The notes under the pieces: model-generated | The model's database searches: none | What the model saw: only the letters and a program-made list of their open reading frames with translations | What the model was told of the DNA's origin: nothing | Program-made: the position numbers and the translations under genes | DNA from: Chlorops oryzae | Taxonomy: Eukaryota > Arthropoda > Insecta > Diptera > Chloropidae | Assembly: GCA_020466095.1 (NCBI GenBank) | Contig: CM035806.1 | Coordinates: forward strand, 33,006,571-33,070,570 | Direction: 5' to 3' | DNA: 64,000 nucleotides | Shown here: positions 49,408 to 61,510 of the stretch, piece by piece | Layout of the letters: every line of letters begins with the position of its first letter | How positions within the stretch are numbered: position 1 is the first letter of the stretch

Positions 49408-51994
49408 AGAGATTTTTTCCCAATTTTCCCATCTATTCCGATTCGATCTGATGAATGCCAAATCGCAAAATAGATTCATATCTATCTATATCTAATCGGT
49501 ATCGACTTTCTATTTTTGAGCTTTACCATAATCATATCGAGTAACATACCGGACAAAAAAAATAAACAAACAAACATACATACCATCCGATAAGATATGC
49601 CCTTACGAAATGCGTTCATTTAATATCGGGGCAAAAGCTTAAGTGCTTTCAACAAATAATTTTCGGCTTACCTAAGCAGAAATTCTTGATTGATTGAGGG
49701 CAATATTTTCGCAAAATAAAAAGTTCAAAAACCAAAAATAAAAACTAAAAAAAAAAATTTTTTTTAATCTAAAAAAAAATACAAAAATGGAATACGTTTG
49801 TTTGGGCCTGCTTACGTAAGAGCGAATTAAAGTCAAGTCGAAAACATTATCTAGGGAAACAAATATAAACAGTAGATAACTGTTATTTCCTTGTACTTCT
49901 TTTTCTTTTTTATCAGATTGTAGCCCGAACAAGTGGAGCATTCCATAGCAGCCGCCGACAAACGTTAAACACTGTAGGTCAATAATGAATTTCGAGCAAA
50001 GTGAAGAACGAAAATTAATTGAGGGAGGCCGACTAGGTTCGGAATTTCTGAGTCTGGCAAAGCTAAAAAAGGGTTGAGAAACTCTCCAAACTCGAACACT
50101 CCCAGTGGCTCATGAGGGAAATAGATTTTTATCATTGTACAGTCGAAAGTCTCTACAACGTACTCCATGCGGCCGGGAAAAAAAAATCATTACAGAGAGA
50201 ATTGATTGTAAAGAGCAAAAAAATCACTAAATAAGGAATATGCTCTAATAAGGCCTATAGCGCGGAAAAGCCACTAAAAATATTTTAACATCAAAAATAC
50301 TTCCAACACCTATAGACGATAGTCCAAAGACTCGAAAAACAGTGTGCGGGAAGGCCACTCATGCCCACAGTAACGGATCAGATCGTTTCTGACTGACGGG
50401 AATTTCCATATGCTCGATCTTTGTCGATATTTTGTCGTAATTTCTATGGAATTAAAATAGGGGTCTACCCTTAAAAGTGTATTTGCCTCGAAAACTTCGA
50501 AAAGTCGTAAATCAATCTGACTAGCAATTTAAGCACAATTTTTAGTAAAATATAAAGCTTTTTGAGGATCTCATGGAAACACTTGATAAACAGCTTAGAT
50601 ATATAGATATATTTTTTACATCACCAATATTCTTATTACAATATTCGTATAATATATAAAGATAGAGGCTTTCTTCAATCCCTATGTCTTAAAATGGCCC
50701 AGAGCTAAGGCTCTAGAATTACTTCTTTTTGATAAAATATTACAATATGTTTTCTGAAATTCTTAAAATATATGAACCAAAGAATAATGCCTCGCGTTCA
50801 CTAAGGACCTTTATCGAATAATTGATCAAGATATACAGTGTTTCAATTTAGCTAGGCCCTCTATCAAGTAACTTATGTAGCGAAAATGCCTTCAGAAGAT
50901 TCGCTAAAGAGAGAAAATCGTTATAGGAGAGTTCGTTATAGAGAGTTTCGACTGTATATTTATTCTTCAGTTGTAACCTTATCGTAATCGTTGTTTTGAG
51001 TGTAAAAAACGATATCTCAGAAAACTTGCTTGCGCGTGTTCAGAGGCACAAAAAGTTGATTGTTGTTCATGTTGTTGATGGTCCTTAGACCATTAGAATA
51101 TATAAAAGTACCTATGAGAATTTTTGCAATTTTTTAATCCTCCTGCATGCTAAGATCCCTGTAATAACGTTTAGTATATTGACAATGATGAAAACGTTAA
51201 AATCCTCTCTTTCACTTCAGTCACCAGCTATGGAATTTTGGTGACTTACAGTCCCGGAGAGTGTATTCCTTGCACTCATTCGTTATCGAAAGGAAATCGC
51301 TAATTGTGGGTAACAACAAAATGTTGACAACATGATCACTTTTGAGTTGGAATTTCCTTTCTCGATAATATTTGAAGGATTTTTTCGAATTTTCAATTCC
51401 TTCTTAAGGTTTCATTTATATATTTTTCTCTTCATTTAGTTTCATCCATTCAAACATTGCGGCATTTTCCTTTTCACTTCTTATCTTGGTTTGCTCGAAA
51501 TATTCATTTTTTTTGCTGTTTTTTTTTTTCGTATACATATATACCCGGCTTTCTATATACATATATATATTATATATATATATATGTATTTTTTTTTTCA
51601 TTGCACAAACAGCTGATTGTGCTTATCGGCTTGATGTTCTTATGGCAATAATATTTTATGAGTATTGAAAATTCTATTGGGCCTCAAAAGAAAAAAAAAA
51701 TATGAATGGAAAACAATGCAAGTGCCTGCTATGGGTTTTTTGTTTTTAATTTCATTTTCTATTTTTGCATGACGCAGCTCGTCTTATCACTCATTTATTT
51801 TATTTTATTTTTTTTTTTTAGTTTTATTGTATGGAATTTTAATTTTAAATGGATGACTGCTGCCTTCTCAATTTCTTCTTATGATTAATACATACGGCTT
51901 TTAAGAACGCTTCTGATAAAATCGTTTTTGCAGAATCGTTATCAGCAATTCTTCGGAATACTTGCGTTTCAATGCAGGCCTACATTGTATGAAT
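49402..51994 (+). other. luna: luna intron (first part)
   Basis: Apart from the pogo-like element, no exon with KLF sequence was found. Poly-A/poly-T tracts (about 49750-49765) and AT runs (about 51560-51586) occur. Confidence 0.6.
50140..50954. mobile_element. pogo-like non-autonomous element (815 bp)
   Basis: The left end CAGTCGAAAGTCTCTACAAC and the right end, complemented, CAGTCGAAACTCTCTATAAC, match with two differences and continue into ACGTACT/GAACTCT. TA flanks both sides (50138-50139 and 50955-50956). Such CAGT...ATAACG ends are known from pogo/Tigger elements. No transposase frame survives. At about 50472-50515 it contains the dispersed CCTCGAAAACTTCGAAAAG fragment. Confidence 0.75.
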
Positions 51995-52473
51995 ATATCG
52001 CTCATTTATTTCAAGGATGTTATATCTAAGAAAAAAGAAAAAAACGCGATTTCTGAGTTAATAATGAGGATCATACGAGTAATGTGTATAAAATTTCGTA
52101 TCAATACGAGTACTTAGCTAACTCTCTGTACGGGAAGAGAATAATGTCTTCTGCTTTCATCAAAATGCGAGTGAATTGAAAACTTTAAACGCGTTTTTCT
52201 CAAAATCGATTTTTTTGAGATACGACATCCTTGAAGTAAATGAGATGAATATATATTTTGGAAGAAATCTGTCACGACTTAAAGCAATTCAAAGAATTTT
52301 CCCGTCTATTTGATACTCTTTGCATATTCTTTATAGAACAACCAAGGGCCTCAACGCTTACCCAGAGTTGCAATATATTTTTTTCTTTTATTTTCAATTA
52401 ACAAAGAGCTTCTATGTCTGATGCTCGACATTCAAAATGACACATGTAGACAATTTCCTCAGCGTCCCTAACG
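51995..52473 (-). repeat. Right arm of the 470-bp inverted repeat around the luna exon
   Basis: Inverted homologue of 47348-47817, with scattered substitutions and small indels, including the inner TIR element (TTTCAAGGATGTTATATC ... ACGACATCCTTGAAGTAAA). The two arms lie 4.2 kb apart with the first coding exon of luna between them. Confidence 0.8.
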
Positions 52474-54717
52474 AAGTATGTATATGCGATTGATACGTTT
52501 AATTGTTCAGATAATTTGTTTTGCAATAATAATACTGTGAGAGGGTTTTAATTGCCTGGCATATTAAGTGCCTCGAGAATTGCATTCGTAGGATCCGAAG
52601 GTCCTTTAAAAATCTCAAACAGAAGTGAGTCTTGACTGAACTTTAGTAAGTCGGACTCTTAAGTTAAGTGCAGATGAAAATGGATAAGGAAAAGTTGAAC
52701 GTTGATCATTCAATATGAATCGTTTGAGCCTCGACTGAGCCGTCGCGACGCGTCGCAGTCTAACAGATCCCGGAAAAGAGAAAAATAGAAAACTTTGCAT
52801 GCTTTGTAAAATCCGAAGTTACGATCTTCGTGCTCTCTTAAGAAAAAACTGCCATTTATTTTAAATTTGTATCCTTTTTTGGCGTCAAAACTTTTTGTTC
52901 ATTTAAGAAATAAGGCGAAAAACACGTCAGTTGGGAATTTCAAGAGGAAAATCAACTCAGAAATGAGACGTCTTATAGATCCTACGTCAATTATATTGTT
53001 AAAATTTGACCAGGTCAGCTGCAGAGGGCAAGCCAAGAAATCTTCCAAGGAGAATTTTATGAATTTATTCCATAAAAAATTTCATTTAGTACATGGAATC
53101 AGCTGATCACCACTTAGTTGAATTAAGTTATGTTAAGAAACGATTCACTTAAGCACATTGTACTTCATTCCTCAGCATGAACATTTTTAAACTTGCCAAA
53201 AAAAAATAAAAAATAAATAAATCAATAAAAACAAAAATGGGGAGCCTATTTTTAAAATCCTCCAGCATTTAGAAAACTATTTCCTATATTCTCTATTCAC
53301 GAATTCACGAATGTTGTATCTATGCGCACATATTTTGGGTCTGTCAGTTTGCTTGCGTAAACAAATGTTCGTTGGAAACAATTTGAGGAAACAATTTGTG
53401 CATCGATTGGTCAATTATCCAGTAACGTACTGAGGGGGGAGGTCAATGGGGGAAACCAAATCATATTTTAAATTTAATAACCGTCTTTTTATTGAAGGCG
53501 GGAGGCAGGATCGCCATTTCTAACATTGCGCCCTGATTGTTTCCCGGGTGCCGAATTGTCTCGTTACGCCGCTGCAATTATCCATTCTAATTCCGATTCA
53601 AGTTAAAATAAAAAATTTATAAAAAAAAACATTAAAAAAAATATTCCAAAAATCAAATTTCTCAAAATTCTAGTTTTTTTTTTTTTTATAATGATCGCCT
53701 TCTTTTAAAGCATCACCTTCTACCAACCAACCCCCGGCCACTTCAGGTTTGATGGGGATGCCACGTTCCGAAGAAGAAGAAGACGCAATCTCAGTTTTCT
53801 CAAGCGAATTTTTCCTCTCTCCCAGCGTGCGGTAGGTGTGTTTACAATTTTATGTTGCCATGTTCTTCATATTCTTCGTTTCACTCCTCCTCCTCCTACT
53901 CCTCCTCCTGCTCCTCCATCGCCACGTCATCCTCGTCCTCGTCGTCGTATTCTTCTTCTTATTGTTCGTTGCTTTTGTTTAATTAAACGGATCCACTTAA
54001 AAATAAACAATATCGAAAAGAAAAAGAAAGTTTGGGAAAATCGAACCGAATTGAACAGAATCGAACCGAACCGAATATAGAATCCCGACGAGCATATTTT
54101 CCAATATATTTTCCGCAGCTTACCGCATGAGGTCATAGCATTCAAGAATTTAATTGATTTTTTTTTTTCTTTCTTTTTCTTCGAATTTTCATATGGTCTT
54201 CGAAATGAAATGCTTGATAAAAGTACATATTTTCTTTTAGATGAGTGTGAAAAATAAAACGAATTTTGAATATAAAAAAAAAAAAACAACCAAGAAGAAG
54301 TTTATTTGCCTAAAGGAAAACAACCACATCAGAATTGACAGCTCCAATCCATTTGGTGTTTCATGAAATTCCTTTTCTCTCAGCCCTAAGAGCTTTGAAG
54401 AATGCTTGAGTTTTGAGTTTTACTCTGGGTTTTTTTTAATTGTTTTATTTTTATTTTTTTTTTCCTCGCTTTTTCTGTTGAAGCAATTAAAATTGTTAAA
54501 AGAGCAATCTTTTGAAGTTGAAAATTCAATTTTAATAAATTCCTATTTAAATTGATTTGGATTACTGAGAAGATCTCCGATGAGAAGAAGAAATTGCCCT
54601 ACAAAGAGCCCATTCATTAAAATAAACGTCCCTTTTCCCCGGTTTTTTTTTTTTCGTTTCGTATCGTAGCATTGAATTGTAAAATGTTTGTCTTTGCAAG
54701 TCTCCCTCTCACTCCCC

Positions 54718-54762
<45 letters not shown>

Positions 54763-57700
54763 ACCACACTCTGTCTGCCTGCCTCGCTCGCTCGGTCGTC
54801 TCTCATTGAATTGATAAGCTTTGCTAAGCAATTGTTCGGATAATATAAATTATCTGTAGCATATCTGTTTTCATTTGTCTGCTTTTATTACGTTCACCGA
54901 AAGAAAACATCATCGAAATGTCGTAATTAATCAGGGAGAGCGGATGTTTTCCCTATTTCCTTTTAACTTCCGCCCAAAATTGTTTTGTTTCCGTCAATGC
55001 TTGCTTGTCGTTTTGCTTTGATTTCTCCCTCCCGCTCTCTCCCTCTCTCTCTCTCTCACTATCTTTTTATATATAGAAATATATCGAATGTCATCCGGCT
55101 CTACCGGCAGAGAGCTTTTTAGAAGATTAAGGGGCCGGGCGAGGGAAGAGCCTGTAATTCTCCAAGGTATCCCGAATGAGAAATTTTCAACTTTGCAATA
55201 CCAAATCTGTATCAAGGACCGCTCAGATAAAGTTGTAACTACTCGAAGGAGTTGTCCGATTTTGTTTTTCTTCATTTTAATGAAAAATATTTTCATTAAA
55301 TTCATACCGGAAGCTATGGGCAGGATATGGTATAAATAGGTGAAAAAGCGTAAAGTTTTTAAAATTATTTCTATTTTTTGCTCCTATGTGAGGGTTTTTG
55401 GGTTTAGGTACTAGTTACTAGTACTCATTTTTTGCATGTATAAGGCTAACACTTTGCTGAAGACAGGAAAACGAAAAATTGAACGGTTTTCGAAATATAG
55501 GCATAAGGAAGTGCGCAACTTAATTCTCGGCCACACCTTTCGAGATCAATTTCAAATCGACCTGTAGCCAATCTAGTAAAATAAAGTATGGGAATTTCCT
55601 ATATTAATCGAGAACTTTCAGGAAGTACAGCCCAAAAATTTCATTTACATTCGCTGAGCCCCAAAATGTGTCACAGTGTTGAAAAAAAAAAAAAAAACCT
55701 GAAAATATTAAACAAATTTCATATTTTTGTATGGAAATTTGACATTTAAACAATGCTTTAAATCTAAAAATTGATTATGAATAAGGGGCTTATTTTTTAC
55801 TTATTTTATTTATTTCCCTTTCGCATGCTCCCTCAATATAATCGCTGTATGATCATCATCCGCTTAAATCTCGTTCCTTTTGCCAAAATTATAAGAGACT
55901 TAATTCAGCTATGGAGCTCGGTACGTTAATTGTTGTATCCTTTTTGTTGATGATTCCTTTTGTAACTGATTTGTTGTTAGCGGAAACCACAAAAGTGCAA
56001 TTTTATGTGAAAATGGCAAATACATCTGTTACAAATTAAATTGCTTAGCAATTCAGACAACGCAGACATTAGACACAGGCACAATCGCTTGCAAAAGGGG
56101 GATTTGAATGCATAAAAAAAAAAAAAATGGAAAGAATCGTTCACTATCAATATTTAACGCAGTTAAGTTAAGTTTTCCAGAAAAACAAAAAACAAAGCAA
56201 CAGAAAATCGAAGATAGAAGAAAGATTCCATAAATTGCGAAGAGAAATTAACACCTCCATCTGGTTTATCAGTTGATTTCTATTATGACACAAAAACAGG
56301 CACACACACACGCACACACAGTCATACAAACAGACAGACAGACAACACATTTGCTGCAATAAGCACGTTCCATTGTACAAGCTGCCTTAGCGTTACTTTA
56401 ACTCGTGGAATCGAAAAAATTCGACTTTTCACACCATAAACCAACAGAAGGCGAAAGCAGAAGCCAGCAGAATATGCTCCTGATCTGCCTTACATACATA
56501 CGCACAAATATCTTCTCGCATCGCCCGCATCCGAATGTAAGGCGTGCGATGAAAATAGCAGCAAATGAATCCGCAGCCTTCAGCCGTCAGCCGTTGGTGG
56601 AATTCCCCGCCCCTTGTTTCGGGCACTATATTGTATAAAAGACATGGATTCATTGAAAATATGGTTTCAATAAAATAGAAAAGCAAGGGATAATCGAGCG
56701 GCCGAGCCCGTTTCTCTTTCGGAAGTCTAAGTCCTAGATTTCGGAACCACGTTTCTTTGCTTTATTTTTATTTATTTTCTTTTTGTTTTTTTCTCGTTTT
56801 TCCATCATGATCCTACTTTATACAACGTATCTACTATTCTACTATGCATTTGTACACTACTGCTGTGGCAACGAAAAACAACACGGACGGAACATACAAC
56901 CCTCCGTCGTCATTTATCATCATGTTGGCTGCAATTAATCATCGTACGAACGATGCCGGCAGTGCGGGAGAGCGGGAGAACGGGAGGTCCTGTTGAAACG
57001 TGGTTGAAAGACATGTCCTTTTATTTTGCGTATGTTCGAGCGTGTGTCGTATATATAAATGTGTGTGCTGTTTCTGTGTGTGTGTGTGTGTACAGTTAAT
57101 TCGCTGCCGCCACTGGTGATTCAGCTGCTAATGTCTGAAAGCCTTATTTTCCACTCACGTTTTAATAGAAATTGTATCTTTCCGATTACGTTCGAATGGG
57201 ACATGTATGCTTGAGAGTTGCAAATGACGATTTTGAGTATTGAACTCCAACAGATAATAAATTCGGCAGGTCCTTAAAAACATATGAATCGATGTACACA
57301 AGCGATTGTGTGTGCTAACATTCATACAACGTCGCATTCATACATTCGCGCATAAATGCTCAGATATCCTTACAAACGTACGAGTATGTTTGTCTGCATG
57401 TACCTACGGATTGTGTTTGAGGAATTGGCAGCAATCAACGGAATTTCGGTAGCAATCAATAAACAACAATCCTTCGTTAAGCTGTCAATGGATGCGTGTA
57501 ATTGCATTTAAGTACGGATTGCTACGCAAATAAAATTTTTAATTTACTACAATCGGTAAGCACTTGAATTCTTCTTCTTTTTTTGAAGAATGTTCCGGCG
57601 GCCTTAAAGTTGTTGCATCTTCTATTAAAGTGGGTACATTTTTCGAGTTAATGAACGTCCTTTGAAATATTTTTGCGTTTTTCGGTTTTTTCTTTTGTTT

Positions 57701-58078
57701 ATTTATTTTTATATCCTTCCCTATTAGATTCGACATGCCGGCGGTGGTCGTATAAATCTTGATTAATCTTTGACTTTTGTCTTGCCAAATCGTGCAGTGA
57801 AATAGCGGTAGGAAATAGTAGCAGCAGGCGAGTCTCGTGTAAGCTACATTCTTTTATCATCGTCATCGTCATCATGGGTTACTCATCTGCATAACCTATA
57901 AACCAACTACCTAAGGCAGTGCAAAACTCTCGCCATTCGCCGTATGCCTTTCGTCTGCCGTCCGCTCCAACGCTCCACCGCTCCAACGCCCCAATGCCCG
58001 ACCGCGGCGCGCCGTTCCATCTTCCCTTTGCGTGTTCAAGTAACACCGGTTGTGCATGGCGATGAGTGTCCATGTATG

Positions 58079-58112
<34 letters not shown>

Positions 58113-59503
58113 TGCCTGAGTAAACTATAGCTATTTTAGTCACTATCAAGCTCTTTCCGTTTTTATACACTCGCCGTGTTCAACGTTTTTACTCTATTAA
58201 GGAAATTTGTTTGGCTATAGCTCGCTGTGTAGGTAGATGTTTCTCTTCCCCTTGTAGCCTTAAGTTGGGAAATTATATACGGTCCTAATTGGTTGTACTA
58301 TTATATATGTGTGTTCGGATTGCACACTGATAAATTCGTATTTATTACGGCAATACATCAAGTTGGGATCCCTCTTTCTCTCGCTTAGTTTTTCCAACTC
58401 CCCCGCTTCCTTTCTGTTTTGGTATTTTTTTTCTATTTTTCTATTTTTATTTTTCTCTTAGTCCCTGTGCTTGTCTTGCTCCTTTTCGAATAGGGTACAT
58501 TACGTTGGTACCTTTTGCGATTATTCAATTTACGAGTATATTCCTCACTTGAGGGAAATCTTCGCTCTATTCTAGTTCATTCATTTTCGCTATTAAATGA
58601 GCAGGAGCCAGAGAAAATAACACAATTCCTTTTTGCGTTTGGCCACGTTTGGCCAGCCAGTCAGTCAGTCGATCCAGCTAGCCACTGGATTGAGTGGAAT
58701 TGTAATTAGACGATGTGTGTGCTCGGTATTAATTATATAATTTTTTATTTTCAAAAGAAATATTGCATAAGCGAGAAGCAGGCACGCGTAGGACGTGTTT
58801 AGTCAAGCGCTCGCGCGCGCTGCTCAACAATTAATGTTCAGTTCGAGAATGTTTAAGATACTGATTTCAGTCTATTAGAGTTGCTTTTTGACAAACACAA
58901 AACGCATACACACATCCATAAATAGATACATATACATGTATACATATATTTATTTATTCCTGGCTGGCGTATTGGGAGAATCGTTTGCGTAAGTGTTTGG
59001 CAGGACGACAAGCAGTATTTTAATATCGTTCCATTTATCTTCTTCTTTCGATTGTTGTCCTTCGTCTTTGACTTCCTATTCCATATACTTATAAGTAAAT
59101 AAACATATTTATATTCATATATTTATGTTTGTATATGGATATGTATATGTATATGTGTAGATGCCGAGTTGTCGTACATGTCAGTTTCTTATAGTCTAAC
59201 AGCTCTTATAGATTATAGAATATTCGACTATGGCCCTTTATCTGAAAATATGCAATCCAAATTTGAGTTATTGCTCTTCAAGCGTAGATTTGACTACAAT
59301 AAAATATTGCATATTGCGTCTTAAGCTCAAATATACAAACATTCATACATACAAGCAGCACGTATCCTTTTACCATTGTGCAATTGAAGCTGCAAATTCT
59401 TTATTGCACACTTCACGTGCATATCAATACATCAAAGAGATATGAATGTGTACGTATATATTTATAAACACACGCGGGCAAACATATCCATACATATATA
59501 TAT

Positions 59504-59540
<37 letters not shown>

Positions 59541-59569
59541 TTACGTATATGTAATTTGCTATAACAGAT
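52474..59569 (+). other. luna: luna intron (second part), no gene recognised
   Basis: Simple repeats: CTC/CTCCTC trinucleotides (about 53888-53945), GAACCGAAT words (about 54044-54075), CT (54719-54762), GT (57077-57091, 58081-58109) and AT (about 59509-59535). A frame at 55088-55339 starts in unusually GC-rich sequence (CCGGGCGAGGG) but matches nothing I know. Confidence 0.5.
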
Positions 59570-60102
59570 CCCAGCAGCGCAAATGCGAGTAATTAACCCA
59601 AAAGCGAGTAATCTTGAAGTCCTTCTTACCGGAGTACTCACAATAGAACAGATTCGCATGTGAAAGGCGGATAGACTAAAATTTACCCCCTTTGAGATCG
59701 AAGAAGGATGAGTTCCTTCATTAATGAGCGCTTATTGATTTGCTTACTTTGAACGATGAGAGGCAGATAGGAGAAGAAGAAGAAACCATATATATGTTTC
59801 ATTATTATAACATCTTATCAATAACTTATCAATATGAAATAAATGCATCTCTTAAGTCAAAATTTTAGTAAAAAAAAATTTAAAAAATAAGGGAAAAAAT
59901 CAACTAACCTCCTTTGAGGTACAGAATCTACTCCCAGGAGTACTCCCTATTGTATCTAAATAGCGACTAGTTGTTTTCCGGAGCCAGCATAATGTTAAAA
60001 AATACTGTTCATCACATGGAAACGCGAATTAGAAGGGAGTACTTGTTCTCCTTCTGGGAGTACTCGAAGGTTGCTCTTGAAGTACTCGCTTTCGCTGCTG
60101 GG
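59570..60102. mobile_element. CCCAGCAGCG-ended element with a GAGTACT array (533 bp)
   Basis: The ends are CCCAGCAGCGCAAATGCGAG and, complemented, CCCAGCAGCGAAAGCGAG. Inside, GAGTACT/AGTACTC occurs near 59632, 59938, 60036, 60058 and 60081, with GCGAGTAAT at the left. The centre is AT-rich. The flanks (AT and AG) do not match, so a target duplication is not shown. No transposase frame was seen. Confidence 0.55.
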
Positions 60103-61180
60103 AGAATATGAAAACTGAAAAGAGCAAGTACAGGTATAGGATAAAGCGGAAACGAAAGCGGAAGAAGCGGAAACGAGAATTATTCTGCTTACAATGGGTG
60201 TTGTGTGGATAAGAAAATTTTAATGAAATAAATTTTTGCCTTAATAAATTCATATCTAGGTATTTTGTCCCAACTACGTACATATATGTAAATATATAAA
60301 TTTTGTTTTTTGGAATGGATGGACAAAGTTCATGTAAAGAAATTAGAATTCACAGAAACTTTAATTGGAATCAATTTACTGCAAGTGACGAAAACAGATT
60401 ACATACCGTCAGTGTCAAAGGTCTTTCAGATGGATGCCGTGCCGTATGACGGAACACACTCAGTTGTAGCCCTTTAATTATTGTTAAAAAAGAAGCAATG
60501 AAGGCAGCTTCCTCTCTCAAGAACTCTTTCGTTCTTTGATCAACTCCGGCCATTTCTCTCTCTCTCTCTCTCGTTCAACACGTCTGGGAAAATCAGATTG
60601 GTTCAGAATGAATTTTTAACGTAATCAAAACTTGTAAGCTAAATTATTAAAAAAAAAAAACAAAACCGTCGATCACGTCATCCAGTTAATCAGGGATGCC
60701 ACAAAATCCGATAGCTGTCGGCATCGGAATTAAAACCGATCGAAATTTTTAAAGTTTGTTGTTTTTAGGTTTCAATCGGAACTATTATCGGTTCTTGATT
60801 GCAGAGAACCGTATATTATGCGGCTGTCTATGAAATATATATGAAAATTCAGTCGACCAAAATTCCAATTCCAACAGCTAACGGATTCTGCGAAACCCCT
60901 GAATGCTTCATTTATCCATTAAATCACACCAGGGTTTTCTATTTTACGACCCGATTTGCATATTCCATGCCTCTGTATTTGGACAGAGTCCCTTCCGGAG
61001 CAAGTCAGTCCCTGGAGCAAATCGTCAACATTCGCTCTCCACTTAAGCTCACTACACAATTCAGGCCTGCCGATCAGTTTGAGATCATTTACGGCACCGT
61101 TACGTCATGTGCGTCACTTCCCGTAACGTCCAGTCACGCCGCGTCCCAAAAAGTCACGTCCAATCACCTCACGTCCACTC
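60103..61180 (+). other. luna: luna intron, with a TCACGTC-rich stretch
   Basis: A CT run lies at about 60554-60573. CATCGGAATTAAAACCGAT and CAATCGGAACTATTATCGG (60732-60800) form a loose inverted pair. From about 61100 to 61178 the words CGTCAC, TCACGTC and AACGTCC repeat irregularly, and more lie at 61521-61545 beyond the MITE. Confidence 0.45.
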
Positions 61181-61510
61181 CAGTGTTGTCAGATCGAGGG
61201 ATTTTCCCTCAGTTCACTTCTAATGTTTGCAAGGAGTATTTTCCGATCAGTTTTATACAATGCGTATTTGCCTCGAAAGCCTCGAAAAGTCGAAAATCAA
61301 GTAGCCTCGAAAATGAACGATTGAAATTTTGTATGAAATATTTTACACTTTTTCGCTTTTCCGATGTTTTCGCTTTTAAGGGAGTTCCCTTAAAGAAAAC
61401 TGAAAAACTAATTGATTTTTTTTGTATACTGATATCCGAGCGAAAAAAATAAATTAAAAAAAAAAAAAATATCCGAGCGAAAAGTGCCACCAAGAATACT
61501 GACAACACTG
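61181..61510. mobile_element. MITE with CAGTGTTGTCAG ends (330 bp)
   Basis: The left end CAGTGTTGTCAG and the right end CTGACAACACTG are exact complements. The outer 8 bp, GTCCACTC and GTACAGCC, agree at five positions, so a decayed 8-bp duplication (hAT-like) is possible. It interrupts a TCACGTC-rich stretch. The interior has the dispersed GTATTTGCCTCGAAAGCC fragment at about 61264. Confidence 0.65.

Noticed and set aside
55088..55339. 83-codon frame starting in GC-rich sequence
   Set aside because: No known motif; its 3' half is typical AT-rich intron sequence.
60799..61452. Open frame of 217 codons
   Set aside because: No recognisable domain; its 3' third runs into the MITE at 61181-61510, and no splice or promoter context supports it. 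A decayed coding fragment cannot be excluded.
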